64,000 nt of DNA from Valencia hispanica (Eukaryota > Chordata > Actinopteri > Cyprinodontiformes > Valenciidae): positions 59,280,296 through 59,344,295 of the forward strand of contig OY747703.1 in the NCBI GenBank assembly GCA_963556495.2. The letters are read 5' to 3'. The position numbers were made by a program, and so were the translations under genes. The notes below the pieces were generated by a model. It was not told where the DNA came from and searched no databases. It saw only the letters and a program-made list of their open reading frames with translations. This document shows positions 12,501 to 23,378 of this stretch, piece by piece (the first letter of the stretch is position 1; each line of letters opens with the position of its first letter).

Positions 12501-15500
12501 TGGCGCAGTGGTTAGAGCGGACGCCCCATGTGCAGAGGCCTCAGAGTTCCGTCCCGGGCGACCTTTGCCGCATGTCTTCCCCCACCTCTCTCCCCCTTCA
12601 AAAACTCTGTCCACTGTCAATAAAGGCCACTCAGGCCCAAAAAACCTTTAAAACAAACTCACCGTATTGCTGTGAGCTGAAGAACTGCAGAGGATTTGGA
12701 ACTCATACAGAATTAACCAATGAACAGTAAAGCTAGATGTCAGATTGTATTGTTCACTTTAAATAATGGACTCTCTGTGTCAGATACCAACAAGTCAGTG
12801 ACAGCTGGTGTTGTGTTTTTTTGTCATATCTGCCTCTATAACTTCACATAAAGGCCATAAAAAAGTGTGGCACTGAAATTATGACTTTTCATCAAATGAA
12901 ACCGATTTCTTCTTAGTATTTTTTGTTGTAATTTCCAGGTAGACTATAATAAATGTTCCAATGGTTGGTGGATTGGAAAATCTTTAAAATATTTTCTTAT
13001 GTAATAGGTTCTCTTTCAAGTTCTGGACTTTAATGACTGGATGAGATCAAATTAACATACACAGCCTGTAACCCAAAATATTCGCTCCTACTTTCATACA
13101 CATTTAAACTTTTAAAACATCAAATTTATTATTCATATACTTTTTAAATGATGCAGGCCAGGTTTAACACCTTCAGCTCTTCCTGGATGTTTTCCTCCAT
13201 GTTTGGGAGTGTTTATGGGAATTTTTGAGCATATATCCAGGAAGTCAGTGTGAGGTCAGACATAGGGTGACCATCCACCCCTCTTTCTCCGGACATGTCC
13301 ACTTTGCACATTCTGTCTGGAGCGATGAGAATGTCTGGGGTTTCATTTGTTTTTCAGGGGACTAATAAGCATACTTAAACTGACTGGTGTGATGCATGGA
13401 ATACGACAGCCTTTCTCTCATGTGATGTCCTCCCCGAGCTGCTGCCTAGTGGCTGGTTCTGAGCCATTCATAGATGGAACAGACAGAGGGCTGTGCTGCG
13501 CTGCACCGCACAGCTCCTTGTTGCAAGCCTCTTCAATGCACCAGTGTAGCTTTACAGACGAACGTAGCTGACATATGTGTTTCTATGTGTCATAAAAGTG
13601 ACATGGATCCCATAGGTCACATGGACACAAAAACTATAATAATGCTGTGTAAAGTTAGATTTCGTCTGTAAATTGACTGAGGAGGATGAAGATTAAATTA
13701 AAGACTGGATTAGGCATTGTTGTCTTTTTGAGATTGCTTCTTTTTACTTTTTTTATTAAATAAAAAAAAACTCTTGATTCCTCAGGATATTATTTCAGAT
13801 TTTTGTTTAATTTTTGTCTAGTATAACTTACTAACTAGTATTTTACTGGTAAATTGTCTAATTTGGACAAGTAATTATATCTATTTGATTTTTATTTCTC
13901 TAAGTTTTAAAGTCCTTTTTTTACTGGTGAAAACCTATCCAAACCCTGTTATTTAGCTATTCACTCTAACCACATAGAGAATAAAACATGTTAAAATCAT
14001 AATTCTCCTCTTATTTGGAAATCAAAAGATGGTCACTCTATTCACACATTAATGCTGAATGAGAAGAACATAGGCTTAGACTGCTGGAGGACAGACGTAC
14101 CACTTTTCTTCACTCTGCTACTTTTCTCTCCTACTACTCTCCAGTTGTATTATTTACTGTCATTTACTGTCATGTTAACTTTGTTTTCTCTCTGTGTTTT
14201 TCTCTCCATAGAAGATATACCTGGTCTGGTATCCTGCTTGGCTGCAATGCCCTGTTGGACGGGGGGCATCGACTGGGATGATCCTCCCAGTAACTGAACA
14301 TCCACTGTGTCCTGTTATTAACTTTTTACTTTCTGTAACATAGAAAGTTCTCTTATATCTGTTCTTCCTGTTAAAGGGGAGTTTTTCCTCTCCACCGTCG
14401 CTACATGCTTGCTCAGGATGAGGGATTGCTGAAGGATTGCTGTGGTTGGAAAGTCTGCATCAACGGGACGCAACCTCAAGTCAATGACTCGATGCAATCT
14501 GCTGGGATTCCTTAGATAGGAAACTAGCTAAACCTTTAAACTGATTGGGATGAATGTATTGAAATGGCTTTTCTTGTAAAGAGCCTTGAGATTAAATCTC
14601 TTGTAAATCGGCGCTATATAAATAAACTCAATTGAAAATGAATTAATTAGTTCACAGCCTTGTGCAAATGCAAAATACAAACTAGTTAGAAAAAATATAA
14701 GAAACACGCTTTTGGTAAATCTGAGTAGAACTGATGAGAGAAATTGTTTAATCTGAGAGACATTTTCAAGAAAGAATGAGAGAGAAATAAATAAAATAGT
14801 CAGATTTTGGGAACATGTTTAACATTTGCGTTTGCAATGACTCAAGCAATGATATGAGGACTATTAGCTTTGGATGGAATGATTAATCAGCATCAATAAG
14901 CAAAATTCATTTTCACTGACATGATATAGGCTAATTATAATGATATAAAACAGCAACTGATGAATTTTCAAAATGATTTACAATTTGTTGGACAGATTGA
15001 GAAACTACAACTATGATAAACACAAAGGACTAAATATTGTGGAGGTTGAACAGCTGTGAGAATTTTTATTTGATCAGAGAAATGTACCAAAGGAGAAAAA
15101 CTGTAATAAGCTCCTCCTCCCAATGAATGTTCCTCAGGAAAACAAAACCTGCCATGATGGTTACGGTGAGTTTTCCTCAGTAAAGTAAGACGTCTCTGAT
15201 GCTTTTAGGGTTTTGAATCAAACAAAGAATCTGTGCTTAGGGAACCCAAATGATTACAGTTAACAGGTATTGAGCTTTTTGTCGGGTGTTCATTAAATTG
15301 CATTATTTTGTGAACCAACTTGGCTCTTCATGTGAAATTTGATAGGTCTGCTCCAAAATCTAAATGCTGGAATATCATTTTATAATTTGTAGTTGGAAAG
15401 GTTAGAAGACTTGTCTTGATAAAATATCCACTTACTTATGTGGCAAATCAATGTTTTTAAAGATTTCTGTTGGTAGAAAGTCTCATTGTGAACATTTTGG

Positions 15501-18500
15501 TGATTGCATTGGGCCTGAACTGGTCCGTTTTGTGATGCTGCCCTGAATGACAGTTTGACAGTAGAAGAGTTTCCATAAGATGCAATGAACGGAACCAAAT
15601 CTGAGAAATCTATCTTAGACCCAGTGATCTAATACAACTGAAGACTGGATAAAGAAGTTTATTTGTTCAGTGATTGGGTCTAATCGCATATTTATCACAT
15701 ATATTTTGATCAGACTTTATCTATTGATGTTTTTCAGTGATGAGATTTTCTGCAGCTGATGAAATGAAGAAGAACCTGTCAGGAGTTGTTGGAGGAAACA
15801 TCACTTTACCAGATCCTCTGCTGGAGTTTGGGCTTCTTTTAGTAGGAAGGAAAGCTGCTGCATCTGTGAGTGAGAAGAAACTTCAGTTTGTAGAAGAGAT
15901 TTACATAAACAGACTTCAGTGGAACAGAAACTCTGGACTCTTTACAATCACAGACCTGCAGAAGAAAGACTCAGGAGTTTATACCATTGACTCTAAAAGA
16001 GGTAGAGTTTTCTCTACATCCTATAATCTCTCAGTTTATGGTGAGTTACATTTTCTCATCACTGATCACAGCAGACTGTATTTTTAACCTTAGTATGTGA
16101 TCCTACAGATGTTTGCTTTCTCCAGGATCATCCTCTGTATACATGATACTAATGCTGCTGTCTCACTTCCTTTATATTTCTTTCTCCAATAATCAGTTTG
16201 TATTTGTCACTGTAACCGAGCTGCATCAAACTTCACTTATAAGTAAACAAGGTGGACAAGAGTGGACATGTTCGGTCCACGAGAGAGGCTGACTGTGGTA
16301 AAATGAGGAATTTAATCAAGTAAAGGAAACATAACTTGAGAGAAATAGGGTGACAGCAATTCTAGACAGAAAGTCCAGCAACGACAAGAGTTTAAATACT
16401 GAGGGGAGCGTGAAGAATGACGAGAGAGAGAGAGAGATCAGGTTGAGGGAAAATAGGAGATAGGAACCAGCTGGGAAGAGAGCAGACAGACAGACTGAGG
16501 AAAGGTGAAAGATAAACAGAGCAGAGAGACGAGGAACCTAAAGCGGCAGAGAAAAGAATCAACAATAAATTAAGAGAACACAGGCTGAAGCACAAAGAGA
16601 CGAGACAGATGAATAAATGAACAAACACAAAGGAATAAACTAAGCTGACAAGAAGTAAATTAGCAACAAAGAAAATATCTAAACAGATGAAACTACAACT
16701 GTTGGCATAGATCTACTACAATAATTATACAGTATATACATAAATATTCATATTTTAATCTAGCCTACACTACAGTTGTATACAAAATCACCCTTATTTT
16801 TCTGATGATCTTCCTGATCTCCAACATCTTAACTTCAGATCCTGCTCCGTCTCCTGCAGTAGAGACCCAGACTGTGAGCTCTGACAGCTGCTGGTTGATC
16901 TGTTCTGTGGACAAACAGGCGACTCTGCTGTGGATCAAAGACCAAGAAATACAGAACCAGAACAGTTCTGCTCTCTCTTTACCCATCACTGTCTACAAAC
17001 AGGACAGAGATTCATCATATAGATGTGTAGCAGCCAACCCTGCAGAGAACAAGACTCTTCATGTTGACGTCACATCGTCCTGCTGGCTTAGCAGAACAGA
17101 GAGTGCTGATAATCACAGATCTTGTAAGCATCATTTAATAGCTGTTATAAATAATACAGAACAATTTCAGGAAATGATTTAATTCTGATGCTTTGGCTAA
17201 AAATGGTGATGAAGGTTTTATTGATTTACTTGTTCTCGTTATCCACAACACGCTGAACTTTAACATCTCTGCTACCTAAACTAGACGTCATCCAGATACA
17301 GCAGCTACACTCCGTCTATTTATTATTGATGTGAAATATAATATCATTTCCATTCCTTTGTGATTTTGGTGTTGCACAGATTGTATAGATGATCATGATT
17401 TGATATACTGTGCAGCTCTAATTCTAACTATAATTTCTACATATAAACAACAGTTATAATTGGATCCTTTGGTTTTATGTGGTTTTATAGACTGGACTGT
17501 ATCAGTTATCATCGGACTGCTGATGGTCGTTGCTGTTCTGGTCATATGTATGATCAGGCGGAGGAATCCAGAGAAAAAGACCATCAGACAAACACAAGGC
17601 AAGTATTTACTTTTTTTCTGCTCCATTAAATACATTTTCATAATTAGAAATGAATGTTTCAGTCTAGAGATTAAAAATTAGCTGCAGACCCTATTGGTAT
17701 ATTTGTTCATGGAAGAAGTTTTATTTGGCTTTGATTCATTCAGAAATTACACATTATTCTTTAATCATCCTCTGCTGGTTATAGTTTTAATCAGCATGTT
17801 TAGCTCACTGAATGCTGTTTATAATGTGCATATCTGTAGTTTTATAGAAAAGTCATTTTACAATTCGTGCATCATCCTAAGAGCAGCCTGATAATTCAGC
17901 ATTGTGCACAGAGATACTGTAGCTCTGACCATTGAAACCAGTGTATTAATGGGACTGATTCAGTCAGCAGATTCATTCTCAGATGTTTTCCCAGCTGTAA
18001 GTTTGTGGCAAAGAAAAACCCAAAGGTCAACCTCACATTGACCTTAGACAATGCAGTTTAATCAGTTCAACAGCTGGTTGCTATAGCAGGGCCAAAGTAA
18101 TAGTTGAATATAGATATTTACTGTTAAACAACATAGTAAAGCGTAAATGGAACAGTACCAAGACCAGCTCCTCCAAACGGTTGTTCTGCTTGTTCTGCTT
18201 GTTCTGGTTGGTCTGCTTGTTCTGGTTGTTCTGGTTGGTCTGGTTGTTCTGCTTGTTCTGGTTGTACTGCTTGTTCTGGTTGGTCTGCTTGTTCTGGTTG
18301 TTCTGGTTGGTGTGGTTGTTCTGCTTGTTCTGGTTGCACTGCTTGTTCTGGTTGGTCTGCTTGTTCTGGTTGTTCTGGTTGGTGTGGTTATTCTGCTTGT
18401 TCTGGTTGTACTGCTTGTTCTGGTTGGTCTGCTTGTTCTGGTTGTTCTTGTTGTTCTGGTTGGTCTGCTTGTTCTGGTTGTTCTGGTTGGTCTGGTTGTT

Positions 18501-20863
18501 CAGGTTGTTCTGGTTGTACTGCTTGTTCTGGTTGGTCTGCTTGTTCTGGTCGGTCTGGTTGTTCTGCTTGTTCTGGTTGTTCTGGTTGTTCTGGTTGTTC
18601 TGGTTGGTCTTCTTGGTCTGCTTGTTCTGGTTGGTCTGGTTGTTCTGCTTGTACTGGTTGGTCTGCTTGTTCTGGTTGGTCTGGTTGGTCTGCTTTTTCT
18701 GGTTGTTCTGCTTGTTCTGGTTGTTCTGCTTGTTCTGGTTGTTCTGCTTGTTCTGGTTGGTCTGCTTGTTCTGGTCGGTCTGGTTGTTCTGCTTGTTCTG
18801 GTCGGTCTGGTTGTTCTGCTTGTACTGGTTGGTCTGCTTGTTCTGGTTGGTCTGCTTGTTCTGGTTGTTCTTCTTGGTCTGCTTGTTCTGGTTGGTCTGC
18901 TTGTTCTGGTTGTTCTTCTTGGTCTGCTTGTTCTGGTCGGTCTGGTTGTTCTGCTTGTTCTGGTCGGTCTGGTTGTTCTGCTTGTTCTGGTTGGTCTGGT
19001 TGTTCTGCTTGTACTGGTTGGTCTGCTTGTTCTGGTTGGTCTGCTTGTTCTGGTTGTTCTTCTTGGTCTGCTTGTTATGGTTGTTCTGGTTGTACTGCTT
19101 GTTCTGGTTGTTCTGGTTGTTCTGCTTGTTCTGGTTGGTCTGCTTGTTCTGGTTGTTCTGGTTGGTCTGGTTGTTCTGCTTGTTCTGGTTGTACTGCTTG
19201 TTCTGGTTGGTCTGCTTGTTCTGGTTGTTCTGGTTGGTGTGGTTGTTCTGCTTGTTCTGGTTGCACTGCTTGTTCTGGTTGGTCTGCTTGTTCTGGTTGT
19301 TCTGGTTGGTGTGGTTATTCTGCTTGTTCTGGTTGTACTGCTTGTTCTGGTTGGTCTGCTTGTTCTGGTTGTTCTTGTTGTTCTGGTTGGTCTGCTTGTT
19401 CTGGTTGTTCTGGTTGGTCTGGTTGTTCAGGTTGTTCTGGCTGTACTGCTTGTTCTGGTTGGTCTGCTTGGTCTGCTTGTTCCAATTGTTCTGGTTGGTC
19501 TGCTTGGTCTGCTTGTTCCAATTGTTCTGGTTGGTCTGCTTGTTCTGGTTGTTCTTGTTGGTCTGGTTGTTCAGGTTGTTCTGATTGGTCTGCTTGTTCT
19601 GGTTGGTCTGCTTGTTCTGGTTGTTCTGCTTGTTCTGGTTGTTCTGCTTGTTCTGGTTGGTCTGCTTGTTCTGGTTGTTCTGCTTGTTCTGGTTGTTCTG
19701 CTTGTTCTGGTTGGTCTGCTTGTTCTGGTTGTTCTGGTTGGTCTGCTTGGTCTGCTTGTTCCAATTGTTCTGGTTGGTCTGCTTGTTCTGGTTGTTCTTG
19801 TTGGTCTGGTTGTTCAGGTTGTTCTGATTGGTCTGCTTGTTCTGGTTGGTCTGCTTGTTCTGGTTGTTCTGCTTGTTCTGGTTGTTCTGCTTGTTCTGGT
19901 TATTCTGCTTGTTCTGGTTGTACTGCTTGTTCTGGTTGGTCTGCTTGTTCTGGTTGTTCTTGTTGTTCTGGTTGGTCTGCTTGTTCTGGTTGTTCTGGTT
20001 GGTCTGGTTGTTCAGGTTGTTATGGTTGTACTGCTTGTTCTGGTTGGTCTGCTTGGTCTGCTTGTTCCAATTGTTCTGGTTGGTCTGCTTGTTCTGGTTG
20101 TTCTTGTTGGTCTGGTTGTTCAGGTTGTTCTGGTTGGTCTGCTTGTTCTGGTTGTTCTGTTTGTTCTGGTTGGTCTGCTTGTTCTGGTTGTTCTGCTTGT
20201 TCTGGTTGTTCTGCTTGTTCTGGTTGTTCTGCTTGTTCTGGTTGGTCTGCTTGTTCTAGTTGTTCTTGTTGTTCTGGTTGTTCTGCTTGTTCTGGTTGGT
20301 CTGCTTGTTCTAGTTGTTCTTGTTGTTCTGGTTGGTCTGGTTGTTCTGGTTGTTCTGGTCCACTCCCTGATGAGTTTCCTGTGTTCACATTGAAACTGCT
20401 AGTTGTCAAAGCGCCCGGCGGCGCCTGTGTTCAGCATCCTCGCTTCTGTCAGTGTAGCTGTGGCTACGATGTAGCTCAGCATCACCAGTGTGTGATTGAA
20501 TAACTGAATATAGTGTGAAGCGCTTTGGGGTCCGCAGGACTGGATTAAGAGCTATACAAGTACAACCGACCGAGGAGGGGAACAGGTCACAGTTTGGTTT
20601 AAACAGACTGAACACCTCAGGTGTGAAAATGACTAAAATATCTGACCTCAAACCAGAAAAATGGCTTTGCTCAAACTTTTGTTCAAAGAAACAGATTCAG
20701 CGTTAATGTAATAAAATATGGATACTTTAATAATTAAAGGTTCAGTTTGTTCAACTAAACAAACTATAAAGTAACTGTGTTTTTTTATTTTTCAGGGAGG
20801 ATCAATCAGGAGAGGAGTGACTCATGTATGACAACAGTTACATACAGTAACTGTCTGACATGA
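8868..20863 (+). CDS. SLAM/CD2-family-like Ig receptor, 5 exons
   Basis: Exons are 8868-8904, 15738-16040, 16839-17123, 17491-17598 and 20796-20863 (TGA at 20861), giving 266 residues. Residues 1-19 are a signal peptide. Residues 20-113 form a V-like domain without the usual Ig cysteines, as in SLAM-family V domains, ending KKDSGVYTIDSKRG. Residues 114-208 form a C2 domain (SCWLICSV ... SSYRCVAANP). VSVIIGLLMVVAVLVICMI (212-230) spans the membrane, followed by RRRNPEKK and a short tail. Every junction is phase 1, and intron 4 starts with GC (AAG then GCAAGT). The single tail tyrosine (VTYSNC) narrowly misses both the ITIM and ITSM consensus. It is expected to be a surface adhesion or signalling receptor on leukocytes. 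The member cannot be named; CD48-, 2B4- and Ly9-like are alternatives. Intron 1 (6.8 kb) and intron 4 (3.2 kb) are swollen by repeats. Confidence 0.75.
9490..9552. repeat. (AT)n microsatellite
   Basis: About 60 bases of alternating AT in intron 1 of the SLAM-like gene, directly before the LINE fragment that starts near 9553. Confidence 0.95.
9553..9970 (+). mobile_element. LINE endonuclease fragment, 5' part
   Basis: Translation in two frames gives an L2/CR1-type apurinic endonuclease start (LLNIRSL, then an eroded TETW-like motif) and, from 9720, [13 protein letters not shown] with SVYKPPKHN. The same order is seen in the intact endonuclease at 60230-61057. The fragment stops exactly at a TA where the Tc1 element begins and resumes at 11549. 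Confidence 0.75.
9973..11546. mobile_element. Tc1-like DNA transposon
   Basis: The element is 1574 bp with terminal inverted repeats. The left end reads CAGGTCCTTCTAAAAAAATT and the right end, read inward, CAGGTCCTTCTCAAAAAATT; the match continues through 'agcatattgtgat'. It is flanked by TA dinucleotides at 9971-9972 and 11547-11548, the expected Tc1/mariner target duplication. A second pair of inner repeats around 10130-10170 and 11350-11400 ('catgaaaacccaaaattcctatctca' region) gives long composite termini. It carries one defective transposase gene on the - strand. Confidence 0.93.
10250..11217 (-). pseudogene. Tc1-like transposase, inactivated
   Basis: The gene starts MGKTADLTAAQ at 11217. 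The N-terminus has a helix-turn-helix (ISERIGCSQSAVSRHL) and a basic linker (GRKKCGRKR). At about 10780 a short deletion after AQWSKVL shifts the frame and removes the segment with the first catalytic Asp. Downstream, in another frame, the element keeps KTGEKEMPKCL and the SPDLKPIENLW box with the third acidic residue. The segment with the second Asp is shortened (YGDEDDLAPAH). Two of the three DDE positions are damaged, so the protein cannot be active. The ends are intact, so mobilisation by an active relative elsewhere would be possible in principle. Confidence 0.9.
11549..11805 (+). mobile_element. LINE endonuclease fragment, 3' part
   Basis: It continues the reading of 9553-9970 across the Tc1 insertion: GDFNIHTDN, then HVKQPTHNRGHILDLII and ALSDHFCIFFE, the C-terminal half of an L2/CR1-type endonuclease, including its catalytic SDH motif. 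At about 11805 it ends abruptly against an unrelated antisense LINE. Confidence 0.8.
11806..12205 (-). mobile_element. L1/Tx1-like LINE fragment
   Basis: Read on the - strand, the frame gives LSDHAPVYM, FWRLNGSLLRD and STLWETCKAYRRGLVISF. This is the endonuclease end and connecting region typical of L1/Tx1-group ORF2 proteins, followed by a coiled-coil-like stretch (VKLAELEKKYLS). Both sides are truncated. It lies tail-in to the L2-type fragment, so the two were joined by a secondary rearrangement or nested insertion. Confidence 0.75.
12488..12652 (+). repeat. tRNA-derived SINE
   Basis: The head reads GGGGCGTCGCTTGGCGCAGT and contains an A-box match (TGGCGCAGTGG). A B-box-like GTTCCGTCC lies about 50 bases on, with two differences from the consensus. 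The body holds 'ccccacctctctccccc' and 'ctgtcaataaaggcc', and the tail is A-rich. It is a Pol III-type short retroposon in intron 1 of the SLAM-like gene. Confidence 0.75.
12653..14059. other. Intronic, mostly unassigned
   Basis: No exon is visible. A short tract at about 13264-13345 ('agggtgaccatcca', 'ccggacatgtccactttg') resembles a widespread vertebrate hAT-type repeat end, but I cannot delimit it. The rest is AT-rich unique-looking sequence. Confidence 0.4.
14060..14632 (+). mobile_element. L2-type LINE 3' UTR
   Basis: Starts at 'taggcttagactgctggagg' and runs through 'atagaagatatacctggtctg', 'ctccaccgtcgctacatgct' and the terminal 'ggcgctatataaataaa'. The same blocks occur in this order at 63360-64000 and, inverted, at 57885-58560. 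It contains no coding part beyond the last bases of ORF2. Confidence 0.85.
14633..15737. other. End of intron 1, no feature seen
   Basis: AT-rich intronic sequence ending with the polypyrimidine acceptor of exon 2 (gatgtttttcag). No additional Ig exon fits the phase-1 pattern here. Confidence 0.5.
16041..16838. other. Intron 2 with purine-rich tract
   Basis: From about 16390 to 16630 the + strand is strongly purine-rich (gagagagag, agacagacagac). This produces a spurious serine/leucine-rich open frame on the - strand. No coding signal is seen. Confidence 0.5.
18170..20370. repeat. A-poor minisatellite in intron 4
   Basis: About 2.2 kb built from short GTT/CTG-type units of 15-18 bases (for example TTGTTCTGGTTGGTCTGC). 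The + strand almost lacks A, so none of its frames easily acquires a stop. The nested open frames of up to 748 codons (LVVLVGLLVLV-type) and the antisense QPEQA-type frames follow from this composition. The array has higher-order structure: the segment around 18200-18545 recurs 927 bases later (marker 'ttgcactgc' at 18334 and 19261). Confidence 0.93.
20404..20570 (+). repeat. SINE tail fragment
   Basis: The blocks 'agctgtggctacgatgtagc', 'accagtgtgtgattgaataa' and 'gtgaagcgctttggggtcc' match the 3' body of the tRNA-SINE seen at 34262-34520. There is no head. It abuts the end of the minisatellite. Confidence 0.65.
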
Positions 20864-21640
20864 AGCTGATAATATCTGATGTTGAAGATGATTTCTGACA
20901 GGTTAGATTAAATTTAGTTTATAGCTGTTTTCCTGTTTCAATTTTGTTAGTATTTTTCATGCTGCCATTATAAAATAGCATACATATAATCATGATTTTC
21001 AGAATGAGCAAAAATGTCATTACATTCATTTTTAAACAACAATTAAATAGAATTTTGAAAGGTGTTTCCAAACAAATGCTGTTGTCTTTATTTTTTTATA
21101 TGGTTTCCCTTGTTTTTTTAATTTTTTTATTAATTTAATTGAAAAGAACATTAATTTCTGTTTCTCACCAGCTTGTTTCCTGCTGGGCATTTTTACTGTA
21201 ATAGTTTTTGTTTGTGTTGGTTGTGTGTTGTGTTGGAGTGTCTGTCCACCAGGGGGAGACATGCTGACTGACAGCTGGAATAGATGCAAACCTCATCAAG
21301 ATAAATGGGGCTGCAGAGTTATAGTGACTTCTTGTGGTCAAACCAGAAAACTACATAATGTACTAAAGCACTAATAAAACCTATTGTCAGAAAAATACTT
21401 TGATTTTTGTGGTTTTATTTTTTTGCGGTTGGTCAAAGACAATAAAACTTTATAAAGTGGCTGAAGTTGATCACCTGAATAAATCTACCTGAGCAGGATT
21501 TTAGTTTCCTGAAGAAACTGAGTTAGTTTAACTCTACTTAGTTCTCAGCAGCCAACAGCAGTAAAGGGCAGGTAGCTTTGGCCCCCAGGGGCCACGGCAC
21601 TAAAACACCATCATTCTCAATCTGATAATATCTATTTATA
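20864..21640. other. SLAM-like 3' UTR and flank
   Basis: Follows the TGA at 20861. Candidate polyadenylation signals AATAAA occur near 21370 and 21440. No other gene is seen before the Rex3 fragment. Confidence 0.4.
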
Positions 21641-21644
21641 ACTC

Positions 21645-22230
21645 CATCCATCCATCCATCCATCCATCCATTTTCTTCCGCTTATCCGGGGTCGGGTCGC
21701 GGGGGCAGCAGCCTAAGCAAAGAGACCCAGACTTCCCTCTCCCCAGCCACTTGTTCCAGCTCCTCGGGAGGAACCCCAAGGCGCTCCCAGGCCAGCCGAG
21801 AAACATAGTCCCTCCAGCGTGTCCTGGGCCTTCCCCTGGGCCTCCTCCCGGTGGGACGTGCCTGAAACACCTCACCAGGGAGGCATCCAGGAGGCATCCT
21901 GACCAGATGCCCGAGCCACCTCAACTGACTCCTCTCGATGTGGAGAAGCAGCTCTGAGCTCCCTCCGGATGACTGAGCTTCTCACCCTATCTCTAAGGGA
22001 GAGCCCAGACACTCTGCGGAGGAAACTCATTTCAGCCGCTTGTATCCGTGATCTCGTTCTTTCGGTCACCACCCAGAGTTCGTGACCATAGATGAGGGTA
22101 GGAACGTAGATCGACCGGTAAATCGAGAGCTTCGCCTTTTGGCTCAGCTCTCTCTTCACCACGACAGACCGGTAGAGCGCCCGCATAACTGCAGATGCCC
22201 CACCAATCCGTCTATCGATCTCCCGCTCTA
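21645..22230 (-). mobile_element. Rex3/RTE LINE 3' fragment
   Basis: The - strand frames give ALYRSVVVKRELSQKAKLSI, TERTRSRIQAAEMSFLRR, then, in a second frame, RWLGHLVRMPPG and [20 protein letters not shown] up to LLRLLPPRPDPG. This is the C-terminal end of a Rex3-type ORF. The 3' end is a (GATG)n tail (21645-21672 on the + strand as CCAT repeats), a known hallmark of Rex3. It is 5'-truncated near 22230, with a frameshift around 21880-21920. Confidence 0.88.
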
Positions 22231-22785
22231 TTTATAACTGATAATAAATATTCATATAGTTAGGTTCTATATATAATGTTATTGAAACACTGTCCTCCTG
22301 ATTTATAGATATTCTGATCATAGACTCAGGATCTACATCTATTTAACTGTTTACATCTATAGGTAAAACTAAATCATTGGTCTCAGAATCATGTCAACAA
22401 AAACTCTGTTCAGGAAACACAAATAATAAAATATTCACCTTTCTGGAGATTTGAATGTGAGACCCCACACTTTATTTACTTTATGACAGAGAGAAGAAGG
22501 AGGAGATGGAAGCTCAGGGTGTAGATGTGCAGAGAGGGATCTGGACTGTAAAAACTGTAAACATGAGGAAGAAATATCTGCTTGGTAAAGAAAGAAACTG
22601 TGTGATAAATGGTCTTAATTATTTCTCCTGCTGTTCAAAAACTTTCCACCAGATGTCCTCATGGGATTCACTATTTATAGACTGAGACTAACATCTGAAT
22701 CTGACTGTTTCATTGAGCTTTGCTCCATAATTCCTTCAGGTCCTCCTCTTGTTTTTTCTCTTTCTCCTTCAACTTCTCCATCCAG
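22231..22785. other. No feature recognised
   Basis: AT-rich sequence between the Rex3 tail and a small L2 piece. I see no exon or named repeat. Confidence 0.4.
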
Positions 22786-22866
22786 AACAGATGGTTTCAT
22801 CACCTCAAAGATGGACTACTGTAATGCTTTACTATCAGGAAGTCCACAAAATCCCATTAAAAGAGA
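22786..22866 (+). repeat. Small L2 reverse-transcriptase fragment
   Basis: It encodes ITSKMDYCNALLSGSPQNPI, the same thumb-region block as SRLDYCNSLLSGSPQNAI in the other L2 copies. Only about 80 bases remain. Confidence 0.6.
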
Positions 22867-23378
22867 AGACCGGCACCACACTACTTTGCCAAGTGTGTCT
22901 CTGCTGTTGTGTCCCTTGGTGGCCAACACAGCAAAAAATAAAAGTCATACCACGGCTGGTTACAGGCCAGCCTGCCATGAGTGTGAGATGACGTTTTCTT
23001 CTAGCCCTTCAAGTCAATCAGAGGCGAGAAAGGCGGGACCTTCCACTGTAAGACCACATTTCAAAAATTCGCAACATGGTGGACCTTCCTGTTATGTTGG
23101 TGCTGCTGCGCGTCTTCAGATTATTTAGTGTTAAAGTCCAAAAACTGCTCACTATGGCACAGTCATGATAAGACACACACATTGTGGTGTGTCTTCTTCC
23201 TCTAGTCTTATAAGCATGTGGTGCTCACCAAGGGGCAAACTCTACCGACCAAATGTGAAGCCAATGTGGAAATTACACAAATCGCAGTTCACCCCTCAAC
23301 CACTAGGGGCTGGCTGCAGAAACGAGCAAGCTCCCATTGACTCCCATGTTAAAAATACCATCTTCACAGCAGAAATAA
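22867..23378 (+). repeat. Unnamed teleost repeat, left part
   Basis: The right edge ('ctcccattgactcccatgtt', 'cagcagaaataaa') appears to continue at 27868 ('cctgtttacagcctggttca'), as though one older repeat had been split by the DIRS-like composite between them. From memory this is a common fish repeat. No coding capacity is seen. Confidence 0.5.

Noticed and set aside
16392..16628. Ser/Leu/Cys-rich - strand frame resembling a membrane peptide
   Set aside because: Comes from a purine-rich tract in intron 2 of the SLAM-like gene.
18147..20393. A 748-codon open frame (Leu/Val/Gly-rich) and overlapping Trp/Phe/Leu-rich frames as genes
   Set aside because: The array has almost no A on the + strand, so stop codons cannot form. 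The translations are simple repeats and lie in an intron.
19075..20409. Antisense QPEQA/DQPEQ repeat frames as a repeat protein
   Set aside because: Same minisatellite read on the other strand. Frames are broken between sub-arrays, and there is no promoter, splice or conserved flank to support a gene.
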